Shown: positions 45,511-55,774 of the stretch, in pieces
How positions within the stretch are numbered: the stretch's first letter is position 1
Layout: every line of letters starts with the position of its first letter
NCBI GenBank assembly: GCA_038277395.1
Contig: CM076190.1
Coordinates: 130,602,197-130,666,196, forward strand
Length of the DNA: 64,000 bases
DNA from: Dryocosmus kuriphilus
Lineage: Eukaryota > Arthropoda > Insecta > Hymenoptera > Cynipidae
Direction of reading: 5' to 3'
Translations under genes and position numbers: made by a program
Notes under the pieces: model-generated
The model's input: only the letters and a program-made list of their open reading frames with translations
Database searches by the model: none
Told to the model about the DNA's origin: nothing

Positions 45511-45839
45511 GAAAGGAGTATTTTAAATCAATTTTATGCGCTATATACTTAAAAATTTGTATTATTCGATTGATTAAGATGCAACAACTATGACTGTTGC
45601 TTAATCTCATTTTCACCCCATTCTAGGGGTGTTGTTTAGGGGTATATGACTTTTTTTGACCTCGGATTCGGATTCAGCGATGAAAAATACATACGGTACA
45701 TGGGTCTGGTTCACAGATGTGAAAATTTTTTTTTGTGGGGCTGTGTTATCTATGAAGATTAATTAAACAATAATACTATTATAATATTAATATTTATAAT
45801 ATTTCTATTTTTTTAAATATTAAAGAAGTTCTACGTTAA

Positions 45840-46150
45840 AAATGACGTCAAAAAATTGGGGTAGTTTTTGACACTATAAACGACGTCAAAAATTGTGATA
45901 ATTTTTGAGACTTGAGAATTATCATTTAACTTTTTCTCTTAGTTAAGAAGCCTTAACATTTCTAATTTTTTGGCGCTAAGTGTTAAAATTCTTTTTTGAC
46001 GTCAAAGTCTATTCCAGTTTTTTACGTCATTTTTTTCGCCGTTCTGTAATTAGTTTTTCACATCGCTTTCGACGTCGTTTTTGATAACGTTTTTGACGTC
46101 AGAAACTATCCCAATTTTTTGACGTCGTTATAGACGTTTTTTTGACGTTA
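45840..46150. repeat. Cluster of GACGTC palindromes
   Basis: About seven GACGTC or near copies in 310 bases, for example ATGACGTCAA near 45842, ACGACGTCAA near 45876, TTGACGTCAAAG near 45998, TCGACGTCG near 46065, TTGACGTCAG near 46094 and TTGACGTCG near 46118. They sit in a loosely repeated AAACTATCCCAATTTTTTGACG unit. The cores resemble cyclic-AMP response elements but occur in decayed repeat DNA with no gene beside them. The next 170 bases are an (ATTTCTTTATTA)-like simple repeat. Confidence 0.5.
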
Positions 46151-46462
46151 AAAACTTTCCCAATTTTTACGTTACCTTTAATGCCGTTTTTATTATCTTT
46201 AGTAATTTCTTTATTAATTTCTTTATTAATTTCTGTATTTATTTCTAGATTCATTTCATTTTTCACTTTGTTCTTCATTTGCTTATTTGTGTTTTTATTC
46301 ACTTAATTTCCTTATTTATTCCTTTATTACACGTGCTGAGAATGGGTTTGTTAAAGCCGAAAGAACTGCAATAAAAAATTGCAAAATACCAAATTTCACT
46401 AGTCAATAGTTCGATGTTTAATTTTAAAAGGTCCGTGCTTACAAATGCAGGGGGATGTACAA

Positions 46463-46545
46463 ATATCGAGCGCGTAGCGCGAGGTAAATAATGTATCGAG
46501 CGCGAAGCGCACAGCGCGCGATGAGAATGTACAAGCGAAGTGGGC
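46463..46545. repeat. Solo fragment of the foldback mini-hairpin array
   Basis: CGAGCGCGTAGCGCGAGG, CGAGCGCGAAGCGCACAGCGCGCG, then GATGAGAATGTACAAGCG and AGTGGGCAGATTTC. The order is the same as in the arms at 4091-4260 and 11807-11940, but with no arm sequence around it. It shows that the array has spread or survived apart from complete elements. Confidence 0.65.
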
Positions 46546-46559
46546 AGATTTCTTTTATT

Positions 46560-46960
46560 TTATTTTTATTTTATTTTTACTTTATTTATATTTTATTGTT
46601 ATTTTACTTAATTTTGTTTTTGTTTCTTTATTTTACTTTTTAAAAATTCTTTTACTTTATTTTCCTTAATTTTGTTTTCCTTTTTTTTATTTCATTTTTA
46701 TTTTATTTTATTTTTGATTTTTTAATTTAATTTAATTTTGTTGGTTTGTTTCTTTTTGCCTTGATAAGGGTGTTGCATGAACACCGAGACTTTGGCATGT
46801 GTGTAATTGGTATTTGGATGGGCTTTTAACAGGGTAAAAACAAAAGAGAACGAGAAAAGAAAAAGAAGAAAGGGAATTTGGTTGGTTGCCTTCTTTCTCC
46901 TTCCTCTTTTTTTGTTTTTCCTTTTTTTGAATTTCGCTAAAAGCCTTTTTTGAATTTTTT
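46560..46960. repeat. Inverted copy of the repeat at 40400-40780
   Basis: It carries CCTTGATAAGGGTGTTGCATG, ACACCGAGACTTTGGCATG, AACAGGGTAAAAAC and TTTGGTTGGTTGCCTTCTTTC, each the complement of 40400-40780, after a T-rich tract (46560-46740). See that entry. Between 46960 and 47756 I see only AT-rich DNA with a TTCGA-rich stretch near 47060-47120 and no gene. Confidence 0.6.
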
Positions 46961-47773
46961 TTCTCCAAATTTGATCGAATAATTTGTTGGTCTTCGTTTA
47001 CCAACCCTAATGTCAATTTTGATGTTGGACATTAAAAAGTACAGGTGTGTATTTGTCGAATCGAATCGGTTTTTTCCAATCCGACCCAAGCTGAGTTCGA
47101 ATCGAAAATATTCGATTCGATCTAGCGTCCTTTGAGAGTCAAATTTTTTGAAACTGATCCTAGATACTTTAAATGAGATAGGTAAATTTGTATTCACGAG
47201 CTCGATACACCAATCCGAAATTAATCACTTGAACGCCTTCAATCAAATTTATATCCTAATGATTTACTTTTACAATTTCTTTAATTTCAAGCGCTTCAAA
47301 ACTGGAAGAAAAATAGTTTCAAATGTTTCAATATAATAAGAAACTTAGTACATTATTTTAAAGTTGGAATTTATAAAGTTGAGACTGGTGTTCTTTTACA
47401 GATTTTATTCAGAATAATGTCTCTTTCGGAACAAGGAAAACATCAACCAAAGTAACTATCTAAATTTAAAATCCACTAATTGTAGTACGGGTACATTAAC
47501 TCCTTCAAAACGTATGGTGGAAGCAAGTGAAAGATTGGTGGAAAATCAACTCAAAAAGATTTCTGCTTGTAGCTGCTTATATCCAAAGCAGCATCAATAT
47601 ATCTTTCAATCCAAGCTTCGATGCAATCTTCATCTGCCCATACTGAAAGAATTTTTTTCACGTCAGGAAACATTATTACGCCAAAAACAACACATTTGAC
47701 AAGGAAAAATGCGTTTCAGTTGACGTTTCTGGCAGCCAACTTGCGTCGCAAAAAAATACTAGATTTGTATTAA

Positions 47774-48098
47774 GAGAACTTCGGTGGCTCAGGGGGTAGT
47801 GCGCCGGCTTTCCAAGCAAGAGGTCCGGGGTTCTATTCCTGAGCCGGTACCAATGGAATTTTCTATGTACTTCTACCGAGGCTCCCGTGGTTCGGAACCC
47901 ACGTTAAACTGTAGGTCCCCTCATAAAGAGACCAGTGGATTTTAGGGAAGGTGCTTCATGTTGAGGGGCAAATTGCTTGGGGGTCACTGGTCGATTTTGA
48001 GGCTTAGGAAGTTGTGAAAGTTTGCAATTGTTCTGGAATTGTCTGTAATTGTTCTGACTCTCAAAATTCGTAAAATGTAAGGGGAATATAAACTAATA
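47774..48098 (+). mobile_element. tRNA-derived SINE, 325 bp, with 17 bp target duplication
   Basis: The direct repeat TACTAGATTTGTATTAA flanks it exactly (47757-47773 and 48099-48115). The 5' 70 bases are tRNA-like: TGGCTCAGGGGG fits an A box, GGTTCTATTCC fits the B box consensus, and CTTTCCAAG between them could be a decayed anticodon arm. The rest is a non-tRNA body with GGCTCCCGTGGTTCGGAACCC and TCATAAAGAGACCAGTGG, ending AT-rich without a long A tail. RNA polymerase III would transcribe it from the A and B boxes. The perfect duplication means recent insertion. Confidence 0.85.
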
Positions 48099-48967
48099 TA
48101 CTAGATTTGTATTAAAATACTTGAAAATAGTTGTAAATACTTATTTAAAACATATTAAATGTTGTGAAATATTTTCAGTATTTTCATCTACGTCCCCTAT
48201 GATGATTGTATGACTTAAGAATGACTAAAAAGTGATTTTCATAGTTAAACATTATATTTTTAATTCCTAGACTCATAAGTATCATGGCCGATAAAATCGA
48301 AGGAAAATATGAACATTCTTATATATAACAACATTTGAAGGATCTAAGTGTTTAACAATCTAACGTAAGTGTTATATTATTTAATTGGCTAATTAAATAT
48401 GTAATTGCTTATTTAAAGTAAGTTATTCATACACGAAAAAAATTTTATAGCTGAACCAACGATATTTATGCTTAATCTTGCCATAAATATAATTGGAAAT
48501 AAATCAGCGATATTGGAAAAATCTTTAAAATAAGTATTTGTAATATAATTTATTTTTATTATTACTATGATTCAATGACATTTTTAAGTCGTTAAAACAA
48601 AGATATTATACATACAGTTGAAATCAAAATATTGGAAGTCTGAATACAGCGCTAATTAAATAGGCATAATTTCAACAGATGTTTGAAATTTATGATTGAT
48701 TTCACAATTTACACAAAAATTATAAAGCTTGAAAAAGGCCTAATAAAAATAAAAAATTAAGTGGAACCAATAGCAGAATTTTTTTTTGAATTATCATATT
48801 TTTTCACAACTTACAATTAGATTCGAGCTTATATCACTTCTTCGTATTTCTTACTTAACCAAAAATTATAATAATTCTCATAATAGGTTATAATTAGGTT
48901 GTAGAAACACCAGATCAGAAGTCATCATATATACGTATTATTTTTTGGTTGTCCTGCCACTTTTTTC

Positions 48968-51295
48968 CTACATTCCCCCGTTAAAAGCCTCGGCTCTAAA
49001 CAGGAAGCAATACTTAATTAAAAAAATATTTATAGCACATATAGGATGCAAATCAAAGAACAATAACTAAAATATTATAATACGAAATTTGTACAAAATA
49101 TTGAAAGAACTTACCGCTCCTTAATTACTACAAAAGCATGAATCACAGAGGTTTGAAAAATTATAAACAGTTTCCCTGGTGCCGTGCATGGTAGCGCTGT
49201 TTCGACGACCTTTTTTATCGATTTTCTGAAATCCTCATTTTCCGGAACACGAGCATAAATAATATCGTCGTAGAGCTTATCAGACTTTGGATCTGTCTTT
49301 CTTGCTTCTTTCGCTACATCATGTGCTATACTTTTCAAAACATCTTCTTTATTTTCATAAGCGGATGCTACTTCGGACCACCTAGTTATCTTGTTACATT
49401 TTGCGTTCAAATCCTCCTTTGCTATTCGAAAAGAATCTATTAATTTAGGCTCGTACTTCAGCCTTTGTTGGTCTTCCGACAAAGCATCTGAATTAGACAA
49501 GTTTGATTGATGATTAGTTTGTTTTTCAACTTGAACGACATGGAAACGTAATTAATTAGCATTGAATCAAGAAAACGCGCTTACTCTTTCGTATTCGTGC
49601 TCGCCAGTTTCTTGACCCAAGAACATTTATTTGACTAAAAGTAAGTGTTTGCTGATCTACTAATCGATGAGCCTACTGATAAAGAAATAGAAATGGCCAT
49701 AAAGAAGTTGAAAAATAACAAAGCCGTGGGCATTGATGACCTACCGTCAGAACTGATAAAAAATGGGGGCCCTCGCCTCACAAATCAAATTTGTAAATTA
49801 ATACGCGCAATCTGGAAAACAGAACGCATACCGGAGGAATGGAATACCTCTATTATTATACCCATTTTTAAAAAGGGCGATAAAACGAACTGTAACAATT
49901 ATCGGGGAATTTCACTTGTGCCTTCGTGCTATAAGATCCTGACCAATGTAATTTTAAGTAGACTAACGCCTTTTGCTGAGGAAATCATTGGGGATTACCA
50001 GTGTGAATCCGTCCGGTGGTACCCTCAATTGGATAATACAAATTCTGGGATATGCGGATGATCTCGACTTACTCGGGGATGATAAAGAAACGGTAGCTAA
50101 AAATGCGGAAATCTTGATCACAAAAGCCAAGGAAATTGATTTAGAAGTCAGCGAATCGAAGACAAAATATTTGATCGTCGACAGATCAGAACAAAGCAAT
50201 GAAGAGGGGAATCTAATGGCCGGAAATATGAAATTTGAAAGAGTTAATGAGTTTAAATACCTCGGGACTATTATCACTAGCGACAATAACATTAAACCGG
50301 AAATCAACAGGCGGCTGCACGCTGGCAATGGGTGCTACTATGCAACAAATACATTAATAAAATCGCGATCGTTATCTAGAAACATCAAAGTAAGAATTTA
50401 CAAAATAGTAAAAACAATTTTTATAAAACGAATTTACCTAATAATTTGCCATTTATATGCATATCAACTTTTTCACTTTTGCTGAATCATTTCTTTATAT
50501 CTGAGGAATGAAAGTAATACACAATAGGCTGCCATCCAACAATAGTTGTGATTGTTAAAAACAATGTTTATAAACTCATTTCTTAGAATGTTCATGCACA
50601 TAAAAATTTTATTTTGTTTGGAATCATTTCGTTCCATCTGAAGAATAAAACTTCTATACAATAGACTGCGAAGGAAAAGCATTTTTCACGATTACGAACG
50701 ATTATTATAAGCAAATTCATTTATTAGACTATCACTGCCACGGTTATATAACTGTGAAAACTTATTCCATGACAATATTTAAGCCTTTCTACAAAATGTA
50801 AAAAAAGATCTTTCTCATGTCTATAACAATTGTTTATAACAGTGGCAAATGTTGGATGGCAATTGTGTAAAAAATTTGATTGTTCAGATGAAAGTAAAGA
50901 ATTTCCCCGCGAGAAGAATTGCTGCAGACCAGTGAAATATATAGAAATAACAAAATAAATTGAAGATCTTGATAGCTGCTTTCTAATTTCTAAAGGTGAT
51001 AAATATGATTATCTATAATATTTGGAAGTGTTGATTTTCAAAATGCGTAGTAAAATCTTTGTACAGTTTTTCTTCGCTAAATGAATAATTTTACTTGTGA
51101 AATTGTAAAGCGGCTAAAGAACTTAAAATGCAAGAAAAATAGGAATTTTTCAAATCTTTAAATGTATAAATACAAATAACATTGTAAAATTTATTGCATA
51201 AGAGATCAAAAAAAGTTTGTTTAAATAATTTAATTTCTTCACTTATACTCACCGACGCAAAGTACCAATAAAGCAAGGATTAAGAACTTCATCAT
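48968..51295 (-). CDS. Small secreted protein, paralogue copy 2 (three exons)
   Basis: Exon 1 (51295-51253, 43 bases) starts ATGATG, encodes a signal peptide (MMKFLILALLVLCV) and ends at donor GTGAGT. Exon 2 (49487-49115, 373 bases) follows TAATTCAG and ends at GTAAGT. Exon 3 (48995-48968) follows CCTGTTTAG and ends TAG. Phases join without conflict to give 147 residues, with two cysteines in the mature part (in AKCNK and ALPC). The ATG at 49500 that would start a single-exon reading lies in intron 1 and is not used. Exon 2 has the same length as in copy 1 (8102-9757) but only about 37% of its first 59 residues agree, while intron 1 is over 90% identical in places. Intron 1 contains an RTE-like LINE fragment. 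No known family is recognised; secretion is inferred from the signal peptide. Confidence 0.75.
49645..50415 (+). pseudogene. RTE-like LINE fragment in intron 1 of secreted gene copy 2
   Basis: It reads ADLLIDEPTDKEIEMAIKKL, NNKAVGIDDLPSELIKNGG, IIPIFKKGDKTNC and LTPFAEEIIGDYQC. It then jumps near 50005, with motif A and the following region deleted, to LNWIIQILGYADDLDLLGDD and KTKYLIVDRSEQSNEEG, ending NIKVRIYK near 50410. It is the same LINE family as 35765-39385 and on the opposite strand from the host gene. Being absent from the equivalent intron at 8640-9700, it arrived after the gene duplication. Confidence 0.8.
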
Positions 51296-51398
51296 GGATG
51301 AAGATAAAAATATATACCAGAAAAATTAAGGCTATTAGCACAGAAAGCAAAGTATCTGTTTCCTTCTGCACTGTATGTACATATAGTGATGTCGGGCT

Positions 51399-51405
51399 GT
51401 TTATA
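51399..51405 (-). promoter_or_regulatory. TATA box of secreted gene copy 2
   Basis: TATAAAC on the minus strand in the context TTTCTGGGTATAAACAGCCCGACA, about 105 bases upstream of the start codon. It is in the equivalent place to the TATAAATAG of copy 1, but an insertion of about 40 bases lies between it and the start. A TATATATTT string nearer the start codon also exists. Confidence 0.5.
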
Positions 51406-51407
51406 CC

Positions 51408-52250
51408 CAGAAATTTTTAACAAAATAACACTTTAACATTGATACGCGTTTCTTCTGTATTTGCTGCTCGTTTATCTTTAATAGAAAATACGAGTATGAA
51501 ATATTTGCTCTTTTCAAGGTTTAATTGCCAGTCTTAGTAATTCGTTCTGAATAACAGAACTTTCAACTAAAATTTTAAAAAACTCCAGGACTTTTTAATT
51601 TGATTTTTTTTCAAAACTGAAGGCAATTTTCATCTACACACAGAGAAAATTTACGATTACATTTAAAAAATTGTTCTTTAACTTCATATTTTTCTCCTTT
51701 TTGAATTATTTACATGATTTGTCTGTCACTATTTGTTTGATTTAACTAAATTTTTTTTATTTAAATATATTTTTTCTTAAAACTTAAGAAATAATTTATT
51801 TAATTTCATCATTTTAAACCAAGAAAATTATTTCTTTGAATCATGTGAAGGTTTCTTTAACGTACACTCTAAATCCTAATTATTGTAATTCTACTAATTT
51901 AATGAAAGAAAAGAGATTAGCCACTCAAAGTTAGTAAAAAATCACTAATTCGATAGCGGAAAACTATTTATTACTTTTTGAAATTATGTGAATTTATATA
52001 CGGCTATATATTAATTAAAAGGTTACAGAAATGTGACACGCGAAAAAATGAAAATTTTCATAAAAAAAAACGCAATTGGGAAAGATTATTAGCTTTTCTA
52101 AAACAATAAGAAGGAAATCTTGTGAAAATTGTAAACATGCAACGCCGCTAGTGTCGCTTCATGACGTATTATGTAAGTCATTATTTCGAAATGGAAAAAC
52201 AAAAATTATTTACACACTTCATCTATTTCACCTTACTTTATTTAACGACA
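51408..52250 (-). repeat. Duplicated 5' flank of secreted gene copy 2
   Basis: Homologous to 462-1450 and 9827-10680, with the shared block AATAAGAAGGAAATCTTGTG near 52107 and TTAATTTCATCATTTTAAACC near 51800. Homology fades after about 52250. From there to 52645 is AT-rich DNA with no gene. Confidence 0.6.
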
Positions 52251-52645
52251 AATGGTAGTATTTGACGCAATTAATAAATAAACAGTAAGTAAATAAATAA
52301 AAGTAAATAAATTGTTGGCCTGGAACTTTGTTAAATCAAAGGAAATATATTAGCCGAACGCTGTCTGGACCCTTGGAGTTTGCATTTAGCATGGAAGAGC
52401 TGTTTTAGATCAACTTTGCTCACCTTTCGTTCATTCATTGCTCACCTTATAGTCTTTGTAAATTATTACAATGCAATTTATAAAAAACAACTTTTATGTA
52501 CTAAATACAAATTCAATCCAATATTGCACTGATAATTATTCATATTTTCCTTCAATTAGGAAAAAGATGTTACTCTATCAATGAAGCATCTTCCATCATC
52601 TATATTCAACCAGTATAGAATTTTATTCATTTACCTATGTAAAGT

Positions 52646-54788
52646 TATAGCCGGGAATGCTATATTGGGGAATGGAAGAGGAAGAGTCACTGTCGAGTGT
52701 TGGAGGTGTACCGAGTGAGCGGCAGTAAAAATTGACTCCGGCCTGGGGAATCGAACCCTTGGCCGCCGGCTCAAAAAGCCCGATGCGCCAACCACGGAGT
52801 CAGTCTTCGGGGTGGAAAGGGGGAAGCCATGTGACGTGTACCATTTTCCACGTTACACCTCCACTCCTCTATTTCGGGACGTCCCAATACTCCAAGTGAA
52901 GCAGCAGGGATATTTTTGTCGGCTGGACACTAACATATGTTAACTGCTGCGGCAGAAACCCCAAAACCAACACAGCAGAATCCTTAGATACCGATCCCTG
53001 CCTATTGGATCTTTCACCGATTAGATAGAAATCTTCCTCACCCGGTGTGGTAAACCACAAAACACCACCCACTATCTTCGAAGAGGATTCAGGATATTGT
53101 GTGGGTATTTTTCGTTGGGCGCCAAATATAGCCGGGAATGTTATATTGGGGAATGGAAGAGGAGGAGTGACTGTCTAGTGTTGGAGGTGTACCGAGTAAG
53201 CGTCAGTAAAAATTGGCTCCGGCCTGGGAAATCGAACTCTTGGCCCCCGGCTCAAAAAAAAAGCCCGATGCGTCAACCATGGAGTCAGTCTTCGGGGTGG
53301 AAAGGGGGAAATCATGTGAAGTGTACCATTTACCACGTTACACCTCCACTCCTCTATTTCGGGACGTCCCAATACTCCAAGTGATGCAGCAGGGATATTT
53401 TTGTCGGCTGGACACTAACATAACTGCTGCGGCGGAAACCCCAAAACCAACAGAGCAGAGTCCTTAGATACCGATCCCTGCCTATTGGATCTTTCACCGA
53501 TTAGATAGAAATCTTCCTCACCCGGTGTGGTAAACCCCAAAACACCACCCACTATCTTCGAAGAGGATTCAGGATATTGTGTGGGTATTTTTCGTTGGGC
53601 GCCAAATATAGCCGGGAATGTTATATTGGGGAATGGAAGAGGAGGAGTGACTGTCTAGTGTTGGAGGTGTACCGAGTAAGCGTCAGTAAAAATTGGCTCC
53701 GGCCTGGGAAATCGAACTCTTGGCCGCCGGCTCAAAAAGCCCGATGCGTCAACCATGGAGTCAGTCTTCGGGGTGGAAAGGGGGAAGCCATGTGACGTGT
53801 ACCATTTTCCACGTTACACCTCCACTCCTCTATTTCGGGACGTCCCAATACTCCAAGTGAAGCAGCAGGGATATTTTTGTCGGCTGGACACTAACATATG
53901 TTAACTGCTGCGGCAGAAACCCCAAAACCAACACAGCAGAATCCTTAGATACCGATCCCTGCCTATTGGATCTTTCACCGATTAGATAGAAATCTTCCTC
54001 ACCCGGTGTGGTAAACCCCAAAACACCACCCACTATCTTCGAAGAGGATTCAGGATATTGTGTGGGTATTTTTCGTTGGGCGCCAAATATAGCCGGGAAT
54101 GTTATATTGGGGAATGGAAGAGGAGGAGTGACTGTCTAGTGTTGGAGGTGTACCGAGTAAGCGTCAGTAAAAATTGGCTCCGGCCTGGGAAATCGAACTC
54201 TTGGCCGCCGGCTCAAAAAGCCCGATGCGTCAACCATGGAGTCAGTCTTCGGGGCGGAAAGGGGAAATCATGTGACGTGTACCATTTACCACGTTACACC
54301 TCCACTCCTCTATTTTGGAACGTCCCAATACTCCAAGTGAAGCAGCAGGGATATTTTTGTCGGCTGGACACTAACATAACTGCTGAGGCGGAAACCCCAA
54401 AACCAACAGAGCAGAGTCCTTAGATACCGATCCCTGCCTATTGGATCTTTCACCGATTAGATAGAAATCTTCCTCACCCGGTGCGGTAAACCCAAAAACA
54501 CCACCCACTATCTTGGAAGAGGATTCAGGATATTGTGTGGGTAATTTTCGTTGGGCGCCAAATATAGCCGGGAATGCTATATTGAGGAATGGAAGAGGAA
54601 GAGTGACTGTCGAGTGTTGGAGGTGTTGTAACGAGTGAGCGTCAGTAAAAATTGACTCTAGCCTGGGGAATCGAACCCTTGGCCACCGGCTCAAAAGGCC
54701 CGATGCGCTAACCACTGGGCCAACCACGGATTCAGTCTTCGGGGTGGAAAGGGGGAAGCCATGTGACGTGTACCAAATATCACGCTAC
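52646..54788. repeat. 480 bp satellite, about 4.5 units, with a tRNA-like module
   Basis: Units start with TATAGCCGGGAATG at 52646, 53127, 53607, 54088 and 54563, 475-481 bases apart and nearly identical. Units 1 and 3 share AAGCCATGTGACGTG and ACATATGTTAACTGCTGCGG. Units 2 and 4 share AATCATGTGA-GTGTACCATTTACC and ACATAACTGCTG. The array is thus a dimer of ~960 bases repeated twice. Each unit holds, on the minus strand, a tRNA-like stretch with GGGTTCGATTCCC (B box) preceded by TTGGCGCATCGGGC (A box region), as in a SINE. Open frames across the units are by-products of the repetition. Confidence 0.85.
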
Positions 54789-54899
54789 AAAGTTAATTAA
54801 ATATTAATCAGATAATAGAAAGGTTCTAGACGGGGCCCTTCCTATTGTCGGGCAATCAATGGGTACTCTCGTTAGGGCCTGGTTAGAAGTTCTTGCTAG

Positions 54900-55770
54900 A
54901 GCCTTTCTAAAGCAACGTTGCAGAACTAGTAAAGCCTTCTCCATTTTTCCCGATTAGCGCCCGATCAAAAATAGGGAAAAATAACCAGGGCCCTACTAAA
55001 TTCTGATTGCAATTTCTATATGGGCTCCCCCAGATACGAGTACAGATAACCGGTCGACTTTTTCCCTTAATTTTATACTGGGTTTTAATTTTCCATACCA
55101 ATGGGCCATTAAATAATTATTAAATTCGAACGATTCTTTAGCCTCGCTTGTTAATTTTTTCTGCTGTGACTGACAATTTCGTTTTCTGCACACATATCTT
55201 TTCTGATGACATTGAGAGAAACTTTTTTCGCTAATTTTAGTCTTTTGATTGGAACGTATTCTGGATCCGAAGAATCAGTTAATTCTCCAACGGTAATTTC
55301 TATATTCAAGTTTTCGCTAGTTTCGATCTGCGCTTCTAATTTTTCTATTTTTTGATCATTATAATTATCTTTTTTTACAGCCTGTGTTTTTTGCAAGCCT
55401 CTTTGTTTAAAGGCAATTTTGAGCTATCTAATTTTAGTTTTGATATACGTTTACCTTCTCTCGCATTAACGTACAGTTTTAAACTTTCCAGATCTTTTGC
55501 ACTTGAAATGATCTCTTCAAAAATCTCTGTTTCTTTAATCCAAGCCATTTGGGATGCATCTTTTACATTTTATTTTTAATACCTCTGTAGTTTTCTGTAC
55601 TTGGTATTTTTTATGCAGACCACGCATCTTTCATTTTCCTTGCTATTAATGTTACACTCTTCTGTTCAGGAAGCCTATCTTGCAAATGAAAATATAAATA
55701 TCTTTTTAATACCTCTCCATCTGAAGGGAAAATACCTTTAGGAATAAGATCTAAAGATTTTTCAGGTATG
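54900..55770 (-). pseudogene. Decayed coding sequence, unknown transposon-like protein
   Basis: Minus-strand fragments in three frames: KGIFPSDGEVLKRYLYFHL and VTLIARKMKDAWSA near 55640-55740; ASQMAWIKETEIFEEIISS near 55500-55560; EAQIETSENLNIEITVGEL and DSSDPEYVPIKRL near 55240-55330; and MCAENEIVSHS near 55160-55195. The PSDG-VLKRYL and VARK-AD-W pattern recalls a family of repetitive proteins common in hymenopteran and other insect genomes, recalled but not verified. Several stops and a frameshift near 55390 make it non-functional. Confidence 0.4.
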
Positions 55771-55774
55771 CGAA

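Larger units (their letters stand above)
41947..45745 (+). mobile_element. 3.8 kb DNA transposon with ~0.6 kb terminal repeats, ends CACAG
   Basis: The ends are CACAGCCCCACAAAAA on the left and its inverse TTTTTGTGGGGCTGTG on the right, flanked by TTA on both sides (41944-41946 and 45746-45748), a likely 3 bp target duplication. Outer parts of the repeats match almost base for base (TCACATCTGTGAACCAGACC, CCTCGGATTCGG-type blocks, CATTCTAGGGGTG). Inner parts are made of ~140 base tandem units. Between them lies a two-frame gene for a cysteine-rich transposase-like protein. CACAG ends with a 3 bp duplication recall CACTA-type elements, but the protein family should decide the class. Confidence 0.8.

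Noticed and set aside
47776..47850. A functional tRNA gene
   Set aside because: A and B boxes are present but the stems do not close into a cloverleaf, and the sequence is part of a SINE with a target duplication.
49111..49500. Single-exon gene reading with a start codon at 49500
   Set aside because: The start codon and next few codons lie in intron 1; the acceptor at 49488-49490 and the paralogue show that the exon begins at 49487, and the frame past 49115 is intronic.
48968..51295. Odorant-binding protein gene
   Set aside because: Only two cysteines in the mature part and no OBP spacing; the five-cysteine protein at 57 kb also fails the pattern.
52646..54788. Several open frames of 65-121 codons on both strands
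   Set aside because: They repeat with the 480 bp satellite unit and contain no recognisable domain.
52646..54788. CRISPR-like array
   Set aside because: The units are 480 bp, contiguous and without unique spacers, and the genome is eukaryotic.
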